Below are positions 54,654-62,744 of a stretch of DNA of 64,000 nt, piece by piece. The notes under the pieces were generated by a model. The model was not told the DNA's origin. It was given only the letters and a program-made list of their open reading frames with translations, and searched no databases. This stretch comes from Mariniblastus sp. (GTDB lineage Bacteria; Planctomycetota; Planctomycetia; Pirellulales; Pirellulaceae): contig JAKVBF010000001.1 in assembly GCA_022447555.1 (NCBI GenBank), positions 301,639 to 365,638 on the forward strand. The letters are read 5' to 3'. Position 1 is the first letter of the stretch. Every line of letters begins with the position of its first letter. Position numbers and translations under genes: made by a program.

Positions 54654-56357
54654 ATGACCCATCAATTAATATCCTTTTTAGTTCGGCGCTGCCTAACCAT
54701 TTTTTTTGTCGGGCTGTTGACAGCCGTGTCGGCGAACGTGTTACTGGCTCAGGAGATCAAATACGATGATCGTATGGGCTCCAACAAAGACTTTGACATG
54801 TGTGAGGATTTCCGGTTCAAGCGAATCACCAAGCTAGTGAGCGATGGCTCACTGACACAAAAGCAAGGCTACGATATCTGGAAACGAATCCAATCCGATA
54901 AAGCGGCGGTCAAAAAACTCTTACGACAGGCCGTTGCGGCCAACGAACTGACGCAAGATCAAGCTACGCGCTTGTTACCCTTGCTCGATATGGATGTCAC
55001 CTTTGTGGAGAGTCGACACGGTTGGTTTGGCAAGCCCAAAGAATTGTCACGTGGTTCCTTTCAGCCGGGTGAGGTGAGTGCTGCAAATCGAAAGGCCGTT
55101 TATCAGCGTCTCGTTGCTGCCAACGAACGGGGGGAGATGTATGATTACGACGTGGCTTCGATCATGTACCAGCTATACGCCGGGTTCGATCCGGAAAAAG
55201 CTCCGGTCGAAGAAGTCGCCATCTACCGAGCTGCGTTAAATCCTAGAATCGCTCAAAGTGGCTCTCAAGCTCGGGTGCTACAGTCTGCGCGAATGCAACG
55301 AAACCGCAGCCGTAACAAGGGTTATGGCGCTGGTGAAATCAAGATCGCCGCTCCAGCGGATTGGATCAAGAGCCTTGAGAAACCCGTCTATTCGGGACCT
55401 CAGCCAGGTGAAAAAGTACCCGCACTCATGGCGGTCAATCTGCGGGGAGAGCAAGCTGGTCAAGAATTTGACCCCGTGGCATTGGCCGGTGATAAACTCC
55501 ACCTCATGTTCTTTGTCAGTAACTCCCGAACGTTCGGACGTTTTTTGGGCCAGCTAAAGAAACAACTGCAGGCCATTGAAGAACGATCTAAGCAGCCTTG
55601 GGCGATGTCGGTGATTGTTTCCACGGACGATGCAAACAACGCTGAGAAGAGCTTTACCATACTCGACCAACGGTACCCCAAAGACCTCGTCGTCGCTCTC
55701 TCTAAAGATGGTTCTGCGGGCCCTCCCGCTTATGGATTGGACAAGAATCTCACGGCGACAGTCATTGTCGCGAAAGGTGGTAAAGTGATTCATAACCTGC
55801 CCTACAGCGGGGACGCATTCTACACGCAGCCTCATATCTTGGGTGCCATTGCCAGCGCGATGGAGATCGATCACGACACCCTACGTAACTATATCGGCGG
55901 CGAAGCTGGCGATGCGGTAACGGCGGCAAATCGTCTAGGCGATCGAAAGACACGCCAAGGGTTTAAAGAAAAGCTTGCTCCATTGGTGCGAAACCAAACG
56001 ATTACGCGGGCGGAAGCCGCAGAATTATTCAGACTTTCTGGTGACGCAACCGCACTGCGGAAAAAGGTTGAGGAATTCGTCGAATCGAAAAAACTCCCTG
56101 CCGAAGCGGCGGGCAAACTGCTGGCAACCGAGCCGGTGGATGAGATCCAGCCGCGGAATAAGGATTCAGTGAAATGTCCAGTGATGCCATCCCGTGATGC
56201 GAACCGTGATCTGTTTGCAACCGCTCAGGGTGGGAAGGTATTTTTCTGTTGCAAAAACTGTCTGGCAAAATTCAAAGCGAATCCAGAGCAGTATCAAGCA
56301 GCTGTAAACAAGCAAATGGCATTAACGGGTCAGAGTGTCGGGAAACGCAATCGTTAA
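54654..56357 (+). CDS. Secreted thioredoxin-like protein with YHS-type metal domain
   Basis: 567 residues from ATG; a TTG 18 bases earlier is possible. A signal peptide (CLTIFFVGLLTAVSANVLLA) leads to a helical domain with LVSDGSLTQKQGYDIWKRIQ. A thioredoxin-like fold (about 250-400) has PGEKVPALMAVNLRGEQAGQ, LHLMFFVSNSRTFGRFLGQL, and TVIVAKGGKVIHNLPYSG, but no CxxC, so no disulfide chemistry. The end VKCPVMPSR, VFFCCKNCLAKFKANPEQY is a YHS-type metal-binding module with four cysteines. It is the first gene of a probable operon with the DUF1549/1553, DUF1501 and WD40 genes, 74 bases before the next. Confidence 0.78.
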   Translation: MTHQLISFLVRRCLTIFFVGLLTAVSANVLLAQEIKYDDRMGSNKDFDMCEDFRFKRITKLVSDGSLTQKQGYDIWKRIQSDKAAVKKLLRQAVAANELTQDQATRLLPLLDMDVTFVESRHGWFGKPKELSRGSFQPGEVSAANRKAVYQRLVAANERGEMYDYDVASIMYQLYAGFDPEKAPVEEVAIYRAALNPRIAQSGSQARVLQSARMQRNRSRNKGYGAGEIKIAAPADWIKSLEKPVYSGPQPGEKVPALMAVNLRGEQAGQEFDPVALAGDKLHLMFFVSNSRTFGRFLGQLKKQLQAIEERSKQPWAMSVIVSTDDANNAEKSFTILDQRYPKDLVVALSKDGSAGPPAYGLDKNLTATVIVAKGGKVIHNLPYSGDAFYTQPHILGAIASAMEIDHDTLRNYIGGEAGDAVTAANRLGDRKTRQGFKEKLAPLVRNQTITRAEAAELFRLSGDATALRKKVEEFVESKKLPAEAAGKLLATEPVDEIQPRNKDSVKCPVMPSRDANRDLFATAQGGKVFFCCKNCLAKFKANPEQYQAAVNKQMALTGQSVGKRNR

Positions 56358-56431
56358 TCCATGCCGGAGCCAATCGATTCTTTGATTGATCGCAAGTCAA
56401 TGGAACAGGGCGCAGACGCCCCGCTGAAAAC

Positions 56432-58636
56432 ATGAAAACCGTATTGTTAAATTTCGCGGCCGTCGTGGTTGGCTTCAGTTTGTTTACCGGCCGCGCACCC
56501 ACAGAAGCTCCGGTTTTCGGAATCGTCGATAAAAACGGGACGACAACCAGTCATCTTGATGAACCTGTCGACTTCAAAAATGATTTGATCCCTATGTTTA
56601 CGAAATTGGGATGCAATGCTGGTAAATGTCATGGTTCAGCAATCGGCCGCGGCGATTTCAAGTTGTCACTTTACGGGGGAACCCCAAAAGCCGACTATGA
56701 CGAGATTGTTCGACGTTTTGGCGGAAGGCGGCTTAACTTGGTGGACCCCGAGGCAAGTCTTCTTTTTCTAAAACCTGCCGAGTACGTGGGCCACGGCGGT
56801 GGCACCATCATTCACGACGGAGATCAAAATGCTCGACTTTTGATCAAGTGGATTAAACAGGGGGCAAACTACCTTGAGCAGCGACAACTGAAATCTATCT
56901 CTGTGGCTCCTCAGCGGTTCGTCGCAGCCAAAGCCGGCGACGAAACGTCGCTGAGGGTCGTGGCCCATTATGACGATGGGTCTACGCGTGACGTGACCCG
57001 TCTGACACAATTCGTGGCAGATGATCCGTCGGCGGTTATGGTCGACAGCAAATCAGCAACTGCCCAGACCACTCGCCCCGGTCGGCATATCGTGATCGCC
57101 AGATATTCGACCGAAGTCATCCCGATCGAACTGATCGTTCCAGCAAACAATATTGTTGACCTCTCTGGCGAATTGCGAACCAACTTTATCGATAGCGAAA
57201 TTCTCAAGTCCCTCTCGGACCTACGCCTGCCAGCTTCACCACAGGTCGGCGACTCTACTTTTATGCGGCGAATCGCCTTGGATCTGACGGGAAGGTTGCC
57301 TGAGTATCTTGCGCCACCAAATCGTTTGCCTTTGAACCGAGAGGCGGTTGTGGATGATTTACTCGTCTCGGACCAGTTCGTGGACTTCTTCACCTTGAAA
57401 TTCGCCAAACTACTGCGAATCCAATCAAAAATTGATAAAAACCGAGTCACCACGACACCCCAAGCGGCCCTAGCGTTTCACGACTGGCTCGCCCGGCAGT
57501 TACGCAACGGGGTGGGCTACGATCAGATCGCCCGGGAAATCATCACAGCATCCGGAGATTCCTCTACATATGGTCCGGCGACTTTTTATACCGCGGTTGA
57601 GGATGCGAGACTGCAAACGGAGTTTGCCACCGAGGTCTTCATGGGAAGTCGCATGAAGTGTGCCAACTGCCACAACCACCCTTTGGATAAGTGGACACAA
57701 GATGACTTTCATGGCCTGACAGCAATGTTTTCAAAACTGACCCGCAGCCAAGTCATTCGGTTCAACCCGCTCGGCAAAAATATCCACCCGAATACCGGAG
57801 AAGCGGCCTTGATGAAGATTCCCGGAGGGGACTTCCTACCTAAAGATACCAAAGATGGCCGCAGTGATTTTGCCGACTGGCTAACCGATCGGGAAAACCC
57901 GTACTTTGCCAAAGCGATCGTCAACCGCTTATGGAAATCTTTGATGGGTCGTGGCTTGGTAGAGCCTGTCGACGACTTTCGGTCGACCAACCCGGCGACT
58001 CACCCGGCGCTACTGAATCAACTCGCCAAAGACTTTATCGAACATGGCTACGATATCCGCCATACTTTAAAAGTCATCGCCCTTAGTTCGACTTATTCGC
58101 GGAGCGTCACTCCCGTCGCCGGAAATGAAGCAGATGTTCGATTCTACTCGCACTTAGTGAAAAAACCGCTCGAGCCCGAAGTGCTCGCCGATGCGATATC
58201 GGATGTACTCGGCGTCGAGGGTCAATACGGTGACGAAGCCCCTGGCACTCGGGCCGTTGAACTGCGCGACGGCTCGATTCTTTCCGACGCTTTAGACATA
58301 CTCGGCCGATGCGACCGCACCAACTCTTGCGAAGGAGCGCCCTCACCCACTGGTCCTCTGGCACAAAAACTTCACCTCTTTAATGGAACGCTGTTAAACG
58401 ATCGTGTCGGGGCGCCGGGCAGTCGGCTAGATAAGCAAATTCGAGCGGGCAAGAAACCCCTGGAAATCGTCCGTGAATTTTACGAGGTCGCCTTGAATCG
58501 GCAGCCAAACGATCAGGAAGTTGATTTTCTATTATCATTGTTTGATGACCGCCGGCCTGCCGCCCTACAACGAGAGACTTTAGAAGACTTTGTTTGGGGC
58601 ATCGTGACGTGTCAGGAATTTGTTACCAATCATTAA
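56432..58636 (+). CDS. Planctomycete cytochrome-like DUF1549/DUF1553 protein
   Basis: 734 residues with a short signal peptide (LLNFAAVVVGFSLFTG). The N-terminal cytochrome-like part has KLGCNAGKCHGSAIG (Cys61, Cys66, His67), followed by FKLSLYGGTPKADYDEIVRR and a Big2-like beta domain (about 165-245). DUF1549 begins near FIDSEILKSLSDLRLPASPQ and includes FATEVFMGSRMKCANCHNHP with a CxxCH motif; DUF1553 follows (VNRLWKSLMGRGLVEPVDDF; LKVIALSSTYSRS). This family is a hallmark of planctomycetes and nearly always precedes a DUF1501 protein, as here, with an overlapping gene end. Role unknown; electron transfer or polymer breakdown has been suggested. Confidence 0.93.
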   Translation: MKTVLLNFAAVVVGFSLFTGRAPTEAPVFGIVDKNGTTTSHLDEPVDFKNDLIPMFTKLGCNAGKCHGSAIGRGDFKLSLYGGTPKADYDEIVRRFGGRRLNLVDPEASLLFLKPAEYVGHGGGTIIHDGDQNARLLIKWIKQGANYLEQRQLKSISVAPQRFVAAKAGDETSLRVVAHYDDGSTRDVTRLTQFVADDPSAVMVDSKSATAQTTRPGRHIVIARYSTEVIPIELIVPANNIVDLSGELRTNFIDSEILKSLSDLRLPASPQVGDSTFMRRIALDLTGRLPEYLAPPNRLPLNREAVVDDLLVSDQFVDFFTLKFAKLLRIQSKIDKNRVTTTPQAALAFHDWLARQLRNGVGYDQIAREIITASGDSSTYGPATFYTAVEDARLQTEFATEVFMGSRMKCANCHNHPLDKWTQDDFHGLTAMFSKLTRSQVIRFNPLGKNIHPNTGEAALMKIPGGDFLPKDTKDGRSDFADWLTDRENPYFAKAIVNRLWKSLMGRGLVEPVDDFRSTNPATHPALLNQLAKDFIEHGYDIRHTLKVIALSSTYSRSVTPVAGNEADVRFYSHLVKKPLEPEVLADAISDVLGVEGQYGDEAPGTRAVELRDGSILSDALDILGRCDRTNSCEGAPSPTGPLAQKLHLFNGTLLNDRVGAPGSRLDKQIRAGKKPLEIVREFYEVALNRQPNDQEVDFLLSLFDDRRPAALQRETLEDFVWGIVTCQEFVTNH

Positions 58637-58652
58637 TCGGAAAAACATTTCT

Positions 58653-60035
58653 ATGAGCACTGCAAAACGATGCGATGGCCTGACTCGCCGTAATTTTGTT
58701 CGCGTGGGAGGACTTACGGCTTTGGGTTTGGGCTTAGGCCCTTTTTTGAAACTGCAACGAGAAGCTGCCGCCCGTCCAAACCGAGGGCCCAGGCCAAAGG
58801 GTACTGCTAAATCGTGTATTTTGATCTGGCTTGATGGCGGGGCCAGCCACCTCGATACATTCGACCCCAAGCCCAACGCGCCCGCCGAGGTGCGAGGTCC
58901 GTTCGAATCGATCGGCACCCAGCTTACCGGCATTCGTATTAGTGAGCACATGCCGCAAACCGCGAAGATGTTGGATCAATTCGCGTTGCTACGTAGTGTG
59001 ACCTCTCCATTCGGAGTCCATAACTTTGCGGTCCAATATCTGATGACCGGTTACCAACCGACTCCGGCGATTCAGTATCCCGTGATGGGCTCAGTGGTTG
59101 CTCATATGCGAGAGCAAAACGCTATTTTGCCGTCAAACATTGCGATCCCCCACCTTATTTCCCGCGACGCGGCAACCATCGGGAATGGATTTCTACCCAA
59201 CAACACAAAACATTTTTCACTGGGTAGTGATCCTGGCAAAAGGGGTTACCAGGTTCGCGATCTCGATTTCTACCAAGGTCTCGATATTTCTCGACTCGAT
59301 CAACGTCGAAAAATTGTCCGGGCGATGAACGAGTTCGGCGCACTTAAATCCAACGCGAAGGGCTCTGCTGATCCCGATCTAGAACGGGCATATAACCTGA
59401 TCGCATCCGCTGAGGCCAAAGCGGCTTTTGATTTGACCGACGAAACCGAACAGATTCGGGAGCGTTACACGCTCGATCCGCGGGCAAATCTCGCGGATTC
59501 GAATAACATTGGTCAGCAATGCTTACTGGCTCGGCGGCTGGTTGAGCGAGGTGTGCCATTTGTCACCGTCAACAATACAGGGTGGGATAACCATCTTGAT
59601 TTGGCAACCTACGCCAATCGTCATCCAGGTGATCCTCGCTCCGCATCGCATGCGTTGATTCCAGGGTTGGACAAAGCACTGAGCGCGTTGGTTGGAGATC
59701 TTTCAGATCGCGGGATGCTCGACGAGACATTGGTTTTGGTCATGACTGATTTTGGCCGAACGCCCAAAATTAACAGCACGGGCGGGCGTGATCATTGGCC
59801 CAACTGTTTCAGTGTGGCTATGGCCGGGGGTGGCATCCGAGGCGGGCAGGTAATCGGCGCCAGTGACGATCTAGGTGAATTTGTCAAAGATCGACCGATT
59901 CATCCTGGCGATCTTTCGTCTACCATCTACACACTGCTTGGCATCGAACCGGGACACGAGCTGCAAACGCCGGAGGGTCGGCCGATTCGGATCGCGCCTC
60001 AAGAGTCGAGCGTCATTAGGGAATTGCTAGTATGA
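58653..60035 (+). CDS. Tat-exported DUF1501 protein
   Basis: 460 residues from ATG; an in-frame upstream start would overlap the previous gene. The Tat signal LTRRNFVRVGGLTALGLGLG is followed by the alkaline-phosphatase/sulfatase-like fold: IWLDGGASHLDTFDPKP, HMPQTAKMLDQFALLRSV, VTVNNTGWDNHLDL, LVMTDFGRTPKIN, and GRDHWPNCFSVAMAGGGI. The Asp and His residues fit a metal-dependent hydrolase, though no reaction is established. It pairs with the DUF1549/1553 gene; the WD40 gene follows with ATGA overlap. Confidence 0.93.
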   Translation: MSTAKRCDGLTRRNFVRVGGLTALGLGLGPFLKLQREAAARPNRGPRPKGTAKSCILIWLDGGASHLDTFDPKPNAPAEVRGPFESIGTQLTGIRISEHMPQTAKMLDQFALLRSVTSPFGVHNFAVQYLMTGYQPTPAIQYPVMGSVVAHMREQNAILPSNIAIPHLISRDAATIGNGFLPNNTKHFSLGSDPGKRGYQVRDLDFYQGLDISRLDQRRKIVRAMNEFGALKSNAKGSADPDLERAYNLIASAEAKAAFDLTDETEQIRERYTLDPRANLADSNNIGQQCLLARRLVERGVPFVTVNNTGWDNHLDLATYANRHPGDPRSASHALIPGLDKALSALVGDLSDRGMLDETLVLVMTDFGRTPKINSTGGRDHWPNCFSVAMAGGGIRGGQVIGASDDLGEFVKDRPIHPGDLSSTIYTLLGIEPGHELQTPEGRPIRIAPQESSVIRELLV

Positions 60036-60991
60036 TCAAACGCATCCATTGGTGGCTAGGCTTTGCGATGATCGCAACGTCGACGATGCTCCCAGTGCTG
60101 GGCGATTCCACTCGCTCGACCGAAGGTCCACCCATCACAGACATTGCATTCTCGCCTGATGGCAAGTCGCTGCTCCAATGTTCCCAAAAGGGTCTACAGA
60201 TTTTCAGCTGGCCCGACTTAAAACCGCAACAAACCGTCTCGGTTTCCTTTGCCAACCTGCAATGCCTTCAATTTTCCCCCGATGGGAAGTTACTAGCCGT
60301 CGGGGGCGGTAACCCATCTGAGGAGGGGCTCGTTGAAATCTTCTCATGGCCCGAATGTAGTTCGCAAATAGAATTATCCAACCATGATGATTCTGTCCTG
60401 TCGATCGCGTGGCGCAGCAATCAATACTTGATTTCCGCCGGTCTTGATCGGCTGGTGACCGAGTGGGATGTCGAGACGAAAAAGCCTATAAAAACTTATC
60501 GAGGTCACTCGCGCGGAGTTAGCGCCGCCTGCATTCTGAACAATGGAGAAACGGTAACCGCCGGACACGATCAATCGGTTCGCGTCTGGGACAGTCGATC
60601 GGGTGAATTAATCCGAAGCTTGAACCAACACACCCAACCCGTCAATTCAATGGCAGTTTGCCCTCTTTCCTTAGAAATGCCAATGGTCGCTACGGCCGCC
60701 GGCGATCGCACCATTCGTTTTTGGCAACCCACGATTGGCCGCATGATGCGTTATATTCGGCTCGAGTCTGAGCCCTTAGATATTGCGTGGACCAGTGACT
60801 CACTGCTTGTCGCCAGTTGCGTGGACGGCAAACTACGCTTGGTGGACACCCAAAACGTGAAAGTGCTTCAAACAATTCCCATGATCAAAGGTTGGGCTTA
60901 CGCAGTGGCCGTCCACCCAAACAACCAAGACATCGCGATCGCTGGCAGCGAAGGTCAACTCTTTCGAGTCACACTTGAAAAATCAAAATAA
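60032..60991 (+). CDS. Secreted WD40-repeat protein
   Basis: 319 residues; ATG overlapping the previous stop. A signal peptide (WWLGFAMIATSTMLPVLG) is followed by about seven WD40 blades: ITDIAFSPDGKSLLQCSQKG, LQCLQFSPDGKLLAVGGG, VLSIAWRSNQYLISAGLDRL, VSAACILNNGETVTAGHDQS, VWDSRSGELIRSL, MVATAAGDRTIRFWQPT, VAVHPNNQDIAIAGSEG. A full propeller, acting as a protein-binding platform. The coupling to DUF1549/1553 and DUF1501 suggests that all act in one exported complex. Confidence 0.9.
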   Translation: MIKRIHWWLGFAMIATSTMLPVLGDSTRSTEGPPITDIAFSPDGKSLLQCSQKGLQIFSWPDLKPQQTVSVSFANLQCLQFSPDGKLLAVGGGNPSEEGLVEIFSWPECSSQIELSNHDDSVLSIAWRSNQYLISAGLDRLVTEWDVETKKPIKTYRGHSRGVSAACILNNGETVTAGHDQSVRVWDSRSGELIRSLNQHTQPVNSMAVCPLSLEMPMVATAAGDRTIRFWQPTIGRMMRYIRLESEPLDIAWTSDSLLVASCVDGKLRLVDTQNVKVLQTIPMIKGWAYAVAVHPNNQDIAIAGSEGQLFRVTLEKSK

Positions 60992-61064
60992 CTTCATCAA
61001 AACTTGACTTGCACGGCCCACTTTCATGCAGACCTCAAAGAGATGAACCCATCTGGTGGAGCCT

Positions 61065-62549
61065 CTAAAACTCTGCCTGGATTTGTGTGCGGAACAAGGT
61101 TCCGTCATCACCTACAAGAATGTCCGACGACGCATTGTTAAGCGGGCTTCCATCGAGCACGGTTACGTCGAACGACCATTTGAGCTTGTAGTTATTCTCC
61201 ATCGGGTACCAGTTGAAACCGGCCGCGTACTCTGTTCGGTCACCTAACAATCCTGAGACCTGGGAATAACGGAAATTGACGTCCAACTTTTGCGGAACGA
61301 TGAACTTGCCGCCTTCGACATAGAAGCCGCGTTGCATCAGGCTATTAACTGGAACCGCGCCATCGGTTTCAAAATTTTCAAGCCATCGAAAAAACACCTC
61401 TGAGTCAAAACTCCACCCTCGCGCTTTTATGGCAAAATCAATGCCGTAAAAGAACACATCTACACCAGAGACGGTAACACCAGGGCTTAGTGCTCCCGCC
61501 TCACCCAAACGCGTTCCATCGGTCATCCGGATGAAATCGGTCTCCGCGAGTGGATTCCCTAACGCATCCGACGTAATAGGGGAATAAACAAATGAGTGGC
61601 CGAATCGAACCAGCGGATCACAGTTGTAATCAAAATCGACCAACTGGCCACCAAAATCCCCAAAGGGGTCAAAGTACTGAGTCATTGCAACGGTGAGTTT
61701 GTCATCCGTGAGCCGGTTTGGCAAATTCGAAGTTCGATAGCCGTTTCCAAGCATGAGTTCGTAATGTCCATTCTCACCCGTTTTGCCCTCACCCCAAATT
61801 CCAATCGTTCGATCGGGACGGAAAAAGTCATTTGCCATCGGCCGGTCAATAAACCGAGTCCGTCTGGCACCTAAAAGCCATTGACGACTGGCCGAGACTT
61901 TTCGTTTTCCAAATTGCAAACGGAAACGATCGCTGACCTTCCACGCCCACCAATAATCAAAAAAGTCTACGGTGTGCCGGCCATCAGTATCGCCGTCGAG
62001 TTGGTAAAAGTAAGTCAAACGCGGATCAAGGGCAGTTCCTAAAAAGTTTAGTCGCGCTCGCTCAATATCAAAAGCATTTCGATTTTTTACCGGGCGCGTT
62101 ATCCCTGCATTGTCCGTCCAACTATCCACTTCACGTGCGAATGCATGCTGTCGAAACTGAATCCAGCCATTGATTTTTAGTTCAAACGGATTTTTCTTTT
62201 TATCGTAAGGAAAAATCCCAAAGCCTTTATCGTAGGCCGCAAAATAATCCAGCTTCTCTTCAGCATTTGGGGATGAGATCGAACCAGGCGTCACCGCTTT
62301 TCTCTCGGCTTCAACATTGATTCCTCGTGGTTCAAGATTTCCCAAAGCGGGAGAGTAGACCGGCTTCGATTCACTCTTCTCTTTTGCGGAATCCTCAAAA
62401 GCGATAAAAACTTCTGTGGAGGGAGCAAGCGTGTCGCTAGGGTGGCTCAAGTAGCCAGAATTATTGTTTCCCCCAAAGTAGTCCTGCCCAGCCACCGCCG
62501 AGCTGATAAAGAGCAGCAGGATCAGCGACGCAAATATTCGAATTGGCAT
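61065..62549 (-). CDS. Outer-membrane porin (phosphate-selective porin O/P type)
   Basis: 494 residues from the ATG before PIRIFASLILLLFISSAVAG; a longer frame adds 14 residues. The first 110 residues are Ser/Pro-rich. A 16-strand type barrel follows: KINGWIQFRQHAFAREVDSW, NAFDIERARLNFLGTALDPR, FGKRKVSASRQWLLGARRTR, GHYELMLGNGYR, KLDVNFRYSQVSGL, and the chain ends in Phe (TQIQAEF), the outer-membrane insertion signal. Such porins pass small anions or other solutes. It needs the Bam pathway. It is transcribed alone. Confidence 0.9.
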   Translation of the reverse strand: MPIRIFASLILLLFISSAVAGQDYFGGNNNSGYLSHPSDTLAPSTEVFIAFEDSAKEKSESKPVYSPALGNLEPRGINVEAERKAVTPGSISSPNAEEKLDYFAAYDKGFGIFPYDKKKNPFELKINGWIQFRQHAFAREVDSWTDNAGITRPVKNRNAFDIERARLNFLGTALDPRLTYFYQLDGDTDGRHTVDFFDYWWAWKVSDRFRLQFGKRKVSASRQWLLGARRTRFIDRPMANDFFRPDRTIGIWGEGKTGENGHYELMLGNGYRTSNLPNRLTDDKLTVAMTQYFDPFGDFGGQLVDFDYNCDPLVRFGHSFVYSPITSDALGNPLAETDFIRMTDGTRLGEAGALSPGVTVSGVDVFFYGIDFAIKARGWSFDSEVFFRWLENFETDGAVPVNSLMQRGFYVEGGKFIVPQKLDVNFRYSQVSGLLGDRTEYAAGFNWYPMENNYKLKWSFDVTVLDGSPLNNASSDILVGDDGTLFRTQIQAEF

Positions 62550-62744
62550 GTCGGTATTTCTTCGCTTAACAAAAGAGGAGGTGTAATCCAAAAAGTTACT
62601 GCAAGCAGTAAAACCTCACACCTTCTTCATTGTTTCGTCGGTCATTGCACTAAATATTGAGTAAGAATTGCCTAACCGAAACAGATTCGCCCCCTCAAAA
62701 AAGTCCCCGAAAACCGTATCCCGCTAGCACGGATGCGATTCTAT

